From positions 2,871,136-2,935,135 of the forward strand of contig OX638355.1 of the NCBI GenBank assembly GCA_951813285.1: a DNA stretch of 64,000 nucleotides. The letters are read 5' to 3'. Every line of letters starts with the position of its first letter. Within the stretch, counting starts at the first letter, position 1. The position numbers and the translations under genes were made by a program. The stretch comes from Terriglobia bacterium. Lineage in GTDB: Bacteria > Acidobacteriota > Terriglobia > Versatilivoradales > Versatilivoraceae. Positions 46,328 through 54,923 of this stretch are shown here, in pieces. The notes under the pieces are model-generated. The model made no database searches and was not told the DNA's origin. It saw only the letters and a list, made by a program, of their open reading frames with translations.

Positions 46328-46873
46328 TTATTGGCGATTCCACCCTTCCCGACGGATCGCCTCCCGGATATGTGCCAGGTGATGCCGTCCGTGCCAGGCA
46401 TAGGATCCAATGGTTTCCGGCAGGTTCACCAGACCGGATTCGGGGTGAATGAACGTTCTTTCGAGATCCTGCCCGGTCAGGGAGCGCAAGAGCGCCACCC
46501 AGCGCCGATGGAGCCCGTCCAACAGATCGAGTGATGCCGCGACCGGCGTCACCGAGTAGTCCGCCAGTTCCGCCCAGCGGTCCTCGAAATAGGGCTTGAT
46601 CCTGGGCCGGTCCTCGGTCAGGGTCCATTTAAACCGCATGAAACTGTTCATGTGACTGTCCGGCAAGTGGTGAATCACCTGGCGGATGGTCCAACCCCCG
46701 GGACGATAGGGCGTGTCCAACTGGGTGTCTGTCAATCCCTCGACGATTCTCCTGAGGTCTGCCGGAAGGGCTTCGATCTCTCCAATCCAATTCTCGATCT
46801 GATCTTGGTCTATGCGGGACGGAGGTTCAAATTGGCCGATCGGGTAACGCAACTTCTGAAGGTCTTCAGTCAT
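46328..46873 (-). CDS. DinB/YfiT-like putative metal-dependent hydrolase or thiol transferase
   Basis: A 181-residue DinB-fold protein: LRYPIGQFEPPSRIDQDQIE at the N-terminus, WTIRQVIHHLPDSHMNSFMR with the first metal His, and SYAWHGRHHLAHIREA with the distal pair. The YfiT/BstA family of Firmicutes uses this fold for bacillithiol transfer; whether this organism has such a thiol is unknown. Length and motifs are complete. GGGAG precedes the ATG at 46873. Confidence 0.9.
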   Translation of the reverse strand: MTEDLQKLRYPIGQFEPPSRIDQDQIENWIGEIEALPADLRRIVEGLTDTQLDTPYRPGGWTIRQVIHHLPDSHMNSFMRFKWTLTEDRPRIKPYFEDRWAELADYSVTPVAASLDLLDGLHRRWVALLRSLTGQDLERTFIHPESGLVNLPETIGSYAWHGRHHLAHIREAIRREGWNRQ

Positions 46874-47178
46874 TTTGACTCCCGGTGATCGTCGAATAGT
46901 AGGGCTCTATTTTCGCGTTCATGTCTCCGTAACTCAACTCCTCATCTCAATAGTTTCTCCGCCCAGGCTGTCGCCCCACCCGAGATTAACTGGTCAGTCA
47001 TGAGATCAGTTGGGAGCGAACTTTTTCGGCTGCTTCTTTGCAGTTCCAAGTGTATCCGGTGGCCAGTAGTGAGCCGATATCGGAAGTGAATTGCGGATCG
47101 CGCGGAATCACAGGTCCGGTTCAACGTTTTCTTCGGTGAGCATGGTCTCAGCCAAGAGCGGGATGAGCTACACGGTTT

Positions 47179-47224
47179 TGTTGACAACAATATTGTTGAC
47201 AACACTTTCGATGTTATCTACATT
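47179..47224 (+). promoter_or_regulatory. sigma70-type promoter overlapped by two palindromic operators
   Basis: TGTTGACAACA occurs at 47179-47189 and again at 47194-47204, centres 15 bp apart. The second copy contains the -35 box TTGACA (47196-47201); a 17-bp spacer leads to TACATT (47219-47224). The start codon of the ATPase fragment is 37 bp further on. The arrangement suggests repression by a dimer binding twice; no regulator gene adjoins. Confidence 0.6.
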
Positions 47225-47260
47225 CAACGTGTACAGTGGGTTGATGAAAAAGGCGGAATC

Positions 47261-48077
47261 ATGAGGTCATCCACCGGCCGTTGGGTAAGCGGCGAAGATT
47301 TCTTTGACCGGGAGCGCGAATTGGAGGTGCTCAAGACCCGGGTTCGCGAGCGGAACCATGTATTGCTGACCGGACAGCGGCGCATGGGAAAAACAAGCAT
47401 CCTGCGTGAGCGCGGATCCCGGCTCGAGTCCGAGGGTTGGATCTTTCGGAATTCCTGACCGCTTCAATCATCTGTTCCCCCTGCGCTTGGAGCCATGGAG
47501 CAGGGAGGTGAGCGTTGCGTGCATCGAGCGGCTTGCGCGGAGCCACCGATTGCACATTGCGGGCGGGGTGGCTGAGGCGGTGTACGAGGCACTCGGCATC
47601 GGGATTCCCCATCACGTGCAGTCCTTCTTCGCACGCTTGAGAGATTTCTCGACAATGCAAGGGGGGAAGCATGTGACGGTGAAAGATGTCGCTCAGGTCT
47701 ATCGCACCGCACTCCTGGGGCCTTGGGGACAGACCGATCTCGTCCACTACGAGACGCGCCTCAAGGAAGCTCTCGACAACGACAGCTATTCGCTCGCCAT
47801 GCACGTCCTGGCGGAAACTGCTACTCAAGGAGTGTTTACGGATGGGGCAAGGCGCCGACTTGCGACGTTGTCCTCCGGGATCACCGACAACCCGTCCGTC
47901 CGGATTGCAGACACCCTCGAGGTTCTGATTCACGACGGATATCTCGAAAGCACCGAAGAAGGCTACCGCTTTCCTTCGCGTTTGCTTCGAGACTGGTGGT
48001 CGGCTCGCTTCCGCGGCCACTACGTACCGCTGGATCGTCGGCGCACCAACGACAACTCTGGAGAAACAGCGCCATGA
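47261..48077 (+). pseudogene. P-loop ATPase with internal deletion
   Basis: The first 60 residues have FFDRERELEVLKTRVRERNH and a Walker A VLLTGQRRMGKTSI, then stop at 47458 soon after RLESEGWIF. A second frame (about 47450-48077) carries a plausible C-terminal half: IAGGVAEAVYEALGIGIPHH, AQVYRTALLGPWGQTDLVHY, VLIHDGYLESTEEGYRFPS. Walker B and sensor regions are missing, so I infer a deletion and frame change in one gene. Its 3' stop overlaps the next start (ATGA), marking an original two-gene operon. Confidence 0.75.
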
Positions 48078-50728
48078 CCAGGAAGAACCCCAGCGCGAGA
48101 CCCCCGGGGAATTTGGTCCGAAAGTTCAATCCGGGCATGTTCCAGTCCGACCAAAGGGTGGTGGATCAGTTCGTAGTCAGAAACCGCGAGCTCGATACCG
48201 TGCTCGAAATACTGCAGGGGAACATCGAATCGCCTTCTTGCCAGCATGTCCTGATCGTAGCCCCTCGCGGGAGAGGAAAAACGATGCTGCTGGCTCGCGT
48301 AGCGGCGGAATTACGTACCGATGACAAGTTCTCCCGATTCCTGTTGCCGGTTCGATTCATGGAAGAGAGCCATGAAATATTCGATGTGGCGGACTTCTGG
48401 TTGGAGACGCTGTTCCATCTGGCAAGAGAGAGTGCGGCAAGCTATCCGGAACTTGCCCGGGAGCTGCGAGAAACGCACTCGGATCTATCCAGACACTGGC
48501 GTGAGCGAGCCCTGGGGGACCGTGCACGTGCCGTCGTTCTCAATGCGGCGGAGCGTATCGGCCGGAAGCTCGTACTGATGGTTGAAAACCTGCAAACGCT
48601 CTGCGGAAGTGTCGACGACGATTTCGGCTGGCAGCTTCGAGCAGCACTCCAGTCTGAGTCCCAGATCATGATGCTTGCTTCGGCAACAAGCCGGTTCGAG
48701 GGACTGGACGATGCGGAAGAACCCTTTTTCGAATTGTTCCGAGTCATCGACCTCACGCCGTTGACGACCGACGAATGTCACCGTTTGTGGCAGGCGGTCA
48801 GCCGAGATCGGGTCAGTGCGCGGGAAATCCGGCCGCTCGAGATCCTGACGGGCGGAAATCCCCGGCTGCTGGTGGTGGTGGCCGGCTTCTCCAAACACCG
48901 CTCGCTTCGTGCATTGATGGAAGAGTTGGTCCGCCTGATCGACGAACACACCGAGTACTTCCGCGGCCATCTGGAAGCCTTGCCGAAGAGCGAGCGGCGC
49001 GTCTACATCGCAATCATGGACCTCTGGCAACCTTCAAGCACCGGCGAGATCGCCGAGCGCGCCCGGATGGACGTTCGTGTGGTCTCGACCATGCTCGGGC
49101 GTTTGATTGATCGCGGAGTGGTGGCGCCGGACCGCTGGACAGGTAGTAAGAAGCGGCTCTATTGTGCCGCAGAACCCCTCTACAGCATCTATTACAAGCT
49201 TCGTCGCGAGCGTGACGAAGCGGCGGTGGTAGAGAGTCTTATCCGATTCATGGTGGCGTTTTACGACACTTCCGTCCTTAATCCGGTATTTGACACGCTT
49301 TGGTCCGATGTGAAGGACTGGCCCTCCTTGCTGAATGGAATCGACCGTGCTCTCACCAAACGACCGGTCGAAATGGACCTGGATTCAAGAATAGTCTGGG
49401 ATCGCCTGCAACGTGTGTCGGAGACAGCCTTGGATTATCGTGGTTCGGAGGCTCAAATCCGTCTTCGGGAGGAGATTGAATCCGCACTTTGGGTTGGGGA
49501 ATGGATGCGAGCGATCGAACTCATCGATCAGTATGTTGCCGCGGGTTGGACCTATCGTTCCAAGACCTCCCAGGAGCATGACTTGGTGATCTTGGCGCAA
49601 TTGAGGGCTAAAGCCTATTTCGGCATGGGAGATTTCGAGAAGGTGACTGCAGTCGCCTCGGAGATTCTCGATCGGCTTCGAGGCAGCCGAGACACGTCCA
49701 TTCTTATTCGATCCGCGCTGATTCTTTATCGGAAATCGGCCTCGCATTTTGAACTTGGCGATTTTCCGAAGGCCATCGCCAGTGCGGGGGAGCTAGTCGA
49801 TTGGTTCGGAAAATACAACCATCCCCAGTTCCAACAATTTGTCGGGGCGGGCCTGCTTTTGACGGCGGAAATCAAGAGGCAACTCGGTGACTACGAGACT
49901 GCCGTTTCAATGTTCGACAACATTCTGGATCGTTTTCGAGGCCATGAGGGGGCCGAATTGCAGGAAACAATCGCCATCGCATTGACCCAAAAGGCTTTCA
50001 TCGCGCGAATGCAACTCGGCGACGATGAGACCGCTTTTGCAGCACTTGATGAGGTGATCGGCGGTTTTCGAACGACTACGGACATTCATATCAAACGCTT
50101 GGTAATCAGCGCATTCATGAATCGGGCGTTCATGCAAGGTGCAATGGACGATTTCGCAGGGGCAATAGAGTCGTACGATGAGTTGATTGGATTCGTCGGT
50201 GGCGCCGGAGAAAGTGATACGGAGCCGCACGTTGTGCCGCTAGCCCTGGTGTTCAAGAGCATGAGTCTGGTCGAGACCGGCCGGATAGAAGAGGCCGACA
50301 AGGTGTGTGAGGAGCTTGAAGAGAAGCTCGCTTTGCTGCGGGGACAATTGAAGGCCGGGATTGAGTCACAAAGAGGGTGTGTGAGAGCGATCGCGATGAT
50401 GGCGCGTGGGCAAACAGCGAACGCCATGGACGCGTTTCGTTCGGCATACGCTTTGTTCCCGGCAACCCATCAAGTTCCGGTTGGCTGTATGATCAGGCTT
50501 GGGATCCATTTTGTCGCGGCCGGCGCATCCGAGCGCGAACTTGTCGAAATCCTTTCGGGGGATCGCAACAAAGCCCAAGTCCTCGGACCCCTGATCGTTG
50601 CCCTCCGGCAGCGCTCTGGGGAGTCAGTGCGCGCCCCCACGGAAGTGCTAAAAGTGGCGGCCGATATTCGCAAGACAATTGAAGAAAAGAGCGTCAAGGG
50701 CACTTTGCATACTGCCGGAGCACCATGA
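48074..50728 (+). CDS. STAND-like ATPase with TPR-type C-terminal repeats
   Basis: An 884-residue protein. Residues ~40-330 are a P-loop NTPase: Walker A VLIVAPRGRGKTMLLARVA, a Walker-B-like strand RKLVLMVENLQ with Glu rather than Asp-Asp/Glu, and ILTGGNPRLLVVVA, the Gly-Asn-Pro sensor motif common in STAND/archaeal ATPases. A winged-helix segment (TGEIAERARMDVRVVSTMLG) follows. Residues ~490-850 are helical repeats of TPR type (YETAVSMFDNILDRFRGHEG; ETAFAALDEVIGGF). STAND proteins often sense infection or stress and oligomerise; no effector domain is recognised here. Confidence 0.8.
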   Translation: MTRKNPSARPPGNLVRKFNPGMFQSDQRVVDQFVVRNRELDTVLEILQGNIESPSCQHVLIVAPRGRGKTMLLARVAAELRTDDKFSRFLLPVRFMEESHEIFDVADFWLETLFHLARESAASYPELARELRETHSDLSRHWRERALGDRARAVVLNAAERIGRKLVLMVENLQTLCGSVDDDFGWQLRAALQSESQIMMLASATSRFEGLDDAEEPFFELFRVIDLTPLTTDECHRLWQAVSRDRVSAREIRPLEILTGGNPRLLVVVAGFSKHRSLRALMEELVRLIDEHTEYFRGHLEALPKSERRVYIAIMDLWQPSSTGEIAERARMDVRVVSTMLGRLIDRGVVAPDRWTGSKKRLYCAAEPLYSIYYKLRRERDEAAVVESLIRFMVAFYDTSVLNPVFDTLWSDVKDWPSLLNGIDRALTKRPVEMDLDSRIVWDRLQRVSETALDYRGSEAQIRLREEIESALWVGEWMRAIELIDQYVAAGWTYRSKTSQEHDLVILAQLRAKAYFGMGDFEKVTAVASEILDRLRGSRDTSILIRSALILYRKSASHFELGDFPKAIASAGELVDWFGKYNHPQFQQFVGAGLLLTAEIKRQLGDYETAVSMFDNILDRFRGHEGAELQETIAIALTQKAFIARMQLGDDETAFAALDEVIGGFRTTTDIHIKRLVISAFMNRAFMQGAMDDFAGAIESYDELIGFVGGAGESDTEPHVVPLALVFKSMSLVETGRIEEADKVCEELEEKLALLRGQLKAGIESQRGCVRAIAMMARGQTANAMDAFRSAYALFPATHQVPVGCMIRLGIHFVAAGASERELVEILSGDRNKAQVLGPLIVALRQRSGESVRAPTEVLKVAADIRKTIEEKSVKGTLHTAGAP

Positions 50729-50970
50729 TGACGTACCTTCATGTTCCGGGCGACGACTAGGCGGGTTGACCGGCTGGCTGGGTAGATACAGCCGTTCCTT
50801 CACAACATTTCAGCCGCCATCCCGGGAACAAAAGTCGCAATGCAGTCGGCAAAACGATCGGTCAGACACGAATTCATGGCCTATCACAAGCGAGAGGAAG
50901 CGCACCTCCAACCCATGAACTCACCCCGCCCATCGCAATTGTTTCTAACCTGGGATAAAATTTTTTCAGA

Positions 50971-53900
50971 ATGAGGATTGTTTCCAACACGGGAACTGAT
51001 CGGGTCGTTGATCTCATTAGGCCCTGGCTTCGGTCGAGCAGTCGGATCGACTTAGCCTCTGGAGCATTATCCCTCCATGCGTTCGGGGAACTCGCGGAGA
51101 AGCTGTCCCAACTCGCGAACGCGCGTCTTATCCTGCCTCCTAACGATGCGGAACTCAGCCTCTTCGGGTCCGATGCGGACCGGGCCGCACGCAACCGGCT
51201 GCAAGGCCGCTGGCTGGCCAGACGGTGTGCGGATTGGCTCGAGAAGAAGGTCGAGGTTCGCCGGCCCGGCCGACCTGTTCCGCAAGGTGCGATCATCCTG
51301 CGCGACGCTGACGGGCAGCCGAAGCAAGCCGTGCTGGGCTCGTTCTCGTTCAGCACTGACGGACTTGGTCTTGCACCTGGGAACCCGCTCAACCTGATCC
51401 AAGCCTCCGAAACCGCCGAGGAGAGCGAGCGGCTGTGCGAATGGTTTGACGCCCAATGGTCTGCACTGGCCGCAGGTGACGGCGCAAAGGCCGCTATCGT
51501 AGACCTGTTGCGATCCCTCGCGGCGCCACGCGCTCCGCTCACCATCTACGCATTGACGTTGCACCACATATTCCGCACCCAAGGTGACGAGCTGGATGAG
51601 GATCAAGTTGTCAACTCAGCCACTGGAATCCGCAATACGGCGGTGTGGAAGAGACTATTTAAGTTTCAGCGCGATGGTGTCGTGGGCGCCATCGACAAAC
51701 TCAACCGTTTCGGCGGCTGCATCATTGCCGACAGCGTGGGGCTCGGAAAAACTTTTGAAGCGCTGGCCATCATCAAGTATCACGAGCTACGCAACGATCG
51801 GGTTCTGGTTCTTTGTCCCAAACGCCTGCGGGACAACTGGACCCTGTACCGCGCCAACGACCGACGCAACTTTCTTGCTGGCGACCGTTTCAACTACGAC
51901 ATCCTGAACCACACGGATCTGTCGCGTGACGGAGGCTTGTCAGGCGACATCGACCTCAGCTATGTAAACTGGGGAAACTACGATCTCGTCGTCATTGACG
52001 AGTCCCACAACTTTCGTAACAAGCGCACCCCTCGACAGGGCGGCGAGACCCGTTATGATCGCCTGATGCGGCGCATTATCCGGGACGGCGTCAAGACGCG
52101 AGTGCTCATGCTGTCAGCTACCCCCGTCAACAACCGCTTGGCCGACTTGCGCAATCAGATCGCGTTTGCGACCGAGGGAAACGACACGGCGTTGGTCGAC
52201 CACGGCATTTCCAGTATCGACGGTACGACCCGCCTTGCACAGAAGCAATTCAACAGATGGCTTGACCTAGACGACTGCGAGCGGACGCCGTCACGGCTGA
52301 TCGAGATGCTGGGATTTGACTATTTTGCGCTACTGGATCGACTCACCATCGCACGCTCGAGACGGCATCTCGAAAAGTACTACGGAACATCGGAAACCGG
52401 TCGTTTCCCGGAACGGCTGAAGCCGATCAATGTCAAACCCGATGTGGACTTGGCGGGAAAATTCCCTTCCATCCGGGAGATCAATTTCGAGATTCGGCGT
52501 CTCAACCTGGCGGCCTACGCACCGCTCCGCTACGTGCTGCCGCACAAGCGGCGCGCCTATGACGAAAAGTACAGCACCAGACTCGCCAGCGGTGAAGGGT
52601 TCTTCAGGCAGGTGGACCGAGAGGAAAGCCTGGTTCAACTCCTGCGTGTCAATGCACTGAAACGCATGGAGAGTTCCGTGGTCTCCTTCGCGCTCACCGT
52701 ACGGCGCCAACTTGACGATGTGAAGGCGACACTTGCTCGCATCGAGGGGCAGGCCGACGACCTTGAAGAGCTCGATATCGCCGATGTCGACATCGAAGAT
52801 CCCGCATTCGAGAGCTTGTTGGTCGGTCGGAAGGTGAAAGTCCTGCTTCAAGACGTCGATCTGATCCGATGGAAACAGGATCTGGTTGAAGACCGCAATC
52901 GATTGGCGACGCTACACGCTGCGGCCTGCCAAGTCACCGCGACGCGAGACGCCAAGCTCGCTGAGCTACGCGGGGTCATCGAGCGGAAGTGTAACGATCC
53001 GATCAACCGGGATAATCGAAAGGTGATCGTTTTCACAGCGTTTGCTGATACCGCCCGCTATATCTACGACCAGTTGGCGCCGTGGGCTCAACGCAAGCTG
53101 GGGCTGGAGTCCGCGCTCGTGACCGGGACCGGAGGAAATCAGACCACACTTCCGCTTCGCCGCAAGGACCTTGCGTCCATTCTGACGACTTTCGCGCCAC
53201 GCACAAAGGAACGACCGGATGACTTCGCAGTGGATGGAGAGATCGATCTCCTGATCGCGACCGACTGTATCTCTGAAGGTCAAAATCTCCAGGACTGCGA
53301 CTGGCTGATCAACTACGATATCCACTGGAATCCGGTGCGCATCATCCAGCGCTTCGGTCGCATTGACCGGATCGGTGCGCCCAATGAGTGTATCCAATTG
53401 GTGAACTTCTGGCCCAATCTTGAGCTCGAAGAGTATTTGCGTCTGGAGCAGCGTGTGAGTGGTCGCATGGTGCTGCTGGACATCTCCGCAACGGGTGAGG
53501 AGAACCTTATCGAGCAACAGTCGGGCGATCCGATGAACGATCTGGAATACCGGCGAAAGCAACTCCTCAAGTTGCAGGACAAGGTGATCGACTTGGAAGA
53601 TCTGTCGTCCGGCGTCTCAATCGCAGACCTGACGTTGACGAATTTTCGCATTGATCTGGCTGACTATTTGACAGAGCATCCTGATGTCCTGGCGACCATT
53701 CCGCACGGGGCGTACGCTGTGACCACAACAGCCGACGACGAGGTTCCACCGGGTATGATCTTCTGCCTGCGAGCGGAGGGATCGGCGGCGACTCGCCAGT
53801 TTGAGTCTGGATATCCCCTCGCCCCCTACTATTTGATCCACGTAGGTGAAGATGGCGCCGTGCTGTTATCGATCACCCAGGCCAAACAGATCCTTGACCG

Positions 53901-54168
53901 ACTAAAATTGCTCTGTCTGGGCCGGGACATGCCGGACGCCGGCGCCTGTGGCCGCTTTGACAGGTCCACTCGCAGCGACCAAGACATGCGCGTCGCGCAA
54001 GAGCTTCTGTCCTCTACGGTTGCTTCAATCGTTGGACGGCGGGATGAGCGTGCAGTTGCGAGCCTCTTCTCACCCGGGGGCACCCATGCCTTGGCAAGCG
54101 AGTTCGCCGGAATCAACGATTTTGAGGTGATTGCTTTCCTCGTTGTGTTGGCGGCGGAGGCGGCATGA
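50971..54168 (+). CDS. PLD-like/SNF2-type helicase (first gene of restriction-like operon)
   Basis: A 1065-residue protein. Residues ~1-165 resemble the phospholipase-D-like domain found before such helicases (RIDLASGALSLHAFGELAEK; LGSFSFSTDGL in place of the usual GSSNFT), but the catalytic His-x-Lys position reads QGAIIL, so the nuclease may be inactive. Residues ~225-820 are an SF2/SNF2 helicase: IIADSVGLGKTFEALAII, VVIDESHNFRN, LMLSATPVNN, and the C-lobe TDCISEGQNLQDCD with RIIQRFGRIDRIG. The C-terminal ~200 residues are unassigned. The following gene overlaps by ATGA. Confidence 0.88.
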   Translation: MRIVSNTGTDRVVDLIRPWLRSSSRIDLASGALSLHAFGELAEKLSQLANARLILPPNDAELSLFGSDADRAARNRLQGRWLARRCADWLEKKVEVRRPGRPVPQGAIILRDADGQPKQAVLGSFSFSTDGLGLAPGNPLNLIQASETAEESERLCEWFDAQWSALAAGDGAKAAIVDLLRSLAAPRAPLTIYALTLHHIFRTQGDELDEDQVVNSATGIRNTAVWKRLFKFQRDGVVGAIDKLNRFGGCIIADSVGLGKTFEALAIIKYHELRNDRVLVLCPKRLRDNWTLYRANDRRNFLAGDRFNYDILNHTDLSRDGGLSGDIDLSYVNWGNYDLVVIDESHNFRNKRTPRQGGETRYDRLMRRIIRDGVKTRVLMLSATPVNNRLADLRNQIAFATEGNDTALVDHGISSIDGTTRLAQKQFNRWLDLDDCERTPSRLIEMLGFDYFALLDRLTIARSRRHLEKYYGTSETGRFPERLKPINVKPDVDLAGKFPSIREINFEIRRLNLAAYAPLRYVLPHKRRAYDEKYSTRLASGEGFFRQVDREESLVQLLRVNALKRMESSVVSFALTVRRQLDDVKATLARIEGQADDLEELDIADVDIEDPAFESLLVGRKVKVLLQDVDLIRWKQDLVEDRNRLATLHAAACQVTATRDAKLAELRGVIERKCNDPINRDNRKVIVFTAFADTARYIYDQLAPWAQRKLGLESALVTGTGGNQTTLPLRRKDLASILTTFAPRTKERPDDFAVDGEIDLLIATDCISEGQNLQDCDWLINYDIHWNPVRIIQRFGRIDRIGAPNECIQLVNFWPNLELEEYLRLEQRVSGRMVLLDISATGEENLIEQQSGDPMNDLEYRRKQLLKLQDKVIDLEDLSSGVSIADLTLTNFRIDLADYLTEHPDVLATIPHGAYAVTTTADDEVPPGMIFCLRAEGSAATRQFESGYPLAPYYLIHVGEDGAVLLSITQAKQILDRLKLLCLGRDMPDAGACGRFDRSTRSDQDMRVAQELLSSTVASIVGRRDERAVASLFSPGGTHALASEFAGINDFEVIAFLVVLAAEAA

Positions 54169-54923
54169 AGCAATTCGATCCCATAGCGGCTTTGGCTCTC
54201 CCCGCTGGTGCGGTTTTCAACCGTCGTGTGCCAAAGACGCTTCTCATCGAACACGGTGCAACCACAGCGGCCGACAAGCGGCGCATCCGCGATGGTGTCG
54301 AGAAGATCCGTTGGCGAGCTGCACTGAAACCCACAACCGTTGGGGTGGCTGAATTTCGTGACGCTACTCGCGAGTATCTTGAGATCGCCGTTCTGACGCT
54401 CGCATTCCGTTCTAGCGCGCGGACCGTGCGGCTCACCGAAGTGGTTCACCGGGCCGTGCCTTATCCGGTGCTGCTCATCGCATGGCAGGGAGAAACCGCC
54501 GTGATTTCGTTGGCCCATAAGCGCTGGTCCCAAGGCGATGCCGGCAGGACCGTCATCGAAGGTGATATCGTATCAACACGACTAGGGGACGGTTATACCA
54601 ACAGTTTGTCTGCTGCGTTCTACAATGCCCTGGCTATGAACCGACAGCCGACTTCGACGCTTTACGCACTCTATCAGGGCTGGATCGATACGGTGCAGGC
54701 GCTAAGCGCCGCCAAGTTGACGGGCAATTTTCTGCTGCCGACATCTGCGATCGAGTCAAAGGAGCGTGCGGCAGCCTTAGAGGAGTACTGGCGTTTGGAA
54801 TCCAGAATTTCCGAGCTGAGTGCCTCGACCTGCAAGCAGAATCAGCTCGCCCGCCAGGTAGACATCAATTTGGAACTCAAGCGCCTGCGGACCAATCGGG
54901 ATGCGGTGCTGGCCAGACTGTGA
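54165..54923 (+). CDS. DUF4391 domain protein
   Basis: A 252-residue protein with the DUF4391 pattern: FNRRVPKTLLIEHGATTAAD, KIRWRAALKPTTVGV, REYLEIAVLTLAFRSSARTV, and a C-terminal helical region (EEYWRLESRISELSASTCKQ) that is probably coiled coil. DUF4391 genes are commonly found beside type III-like methylase and helicase genes; the molecular role is unknown. Its start overlaps the helicase stop and its stop overlaps the methyltransferase start. Confidence 0.82.
   Translation: MKQFDPIAALALPAGAVFNRRVPKTLLIEHGATTAADKRRIRDGVEKIRWRAALKPTTVGVAEFRDATREYLEIAVLTLAFRSSARTVRLTEVVHRAVPYPVLLIAWQGETAVISLAHKRWSQGDAGRTVIEGDIVSTRLGDGYTNSLSAAFYNALAMNRQPTSTLYALYQGWIDTVQALSAAKLTGNFLLPTSAIESKERAAALEEYWRLESRISELSASTCKQNQLARQVDINLELKRLRTNRDAVLARL

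Noticed and set aside
47723-48073. Longer start for the STAND-like ATPase
   Set aside because: The upstream frame overlaps the C-terminal half of the broken ATPase, while ATG 48074 is coupled to that gene's stop and begins the conserved part.
50729-50970. A small gene between the STAND-like ATPase and the restriction operon
   Set aside because: Candidate frames are short, antisense to neighbours or lack any motif; the interval seems to hold only the operon leader.
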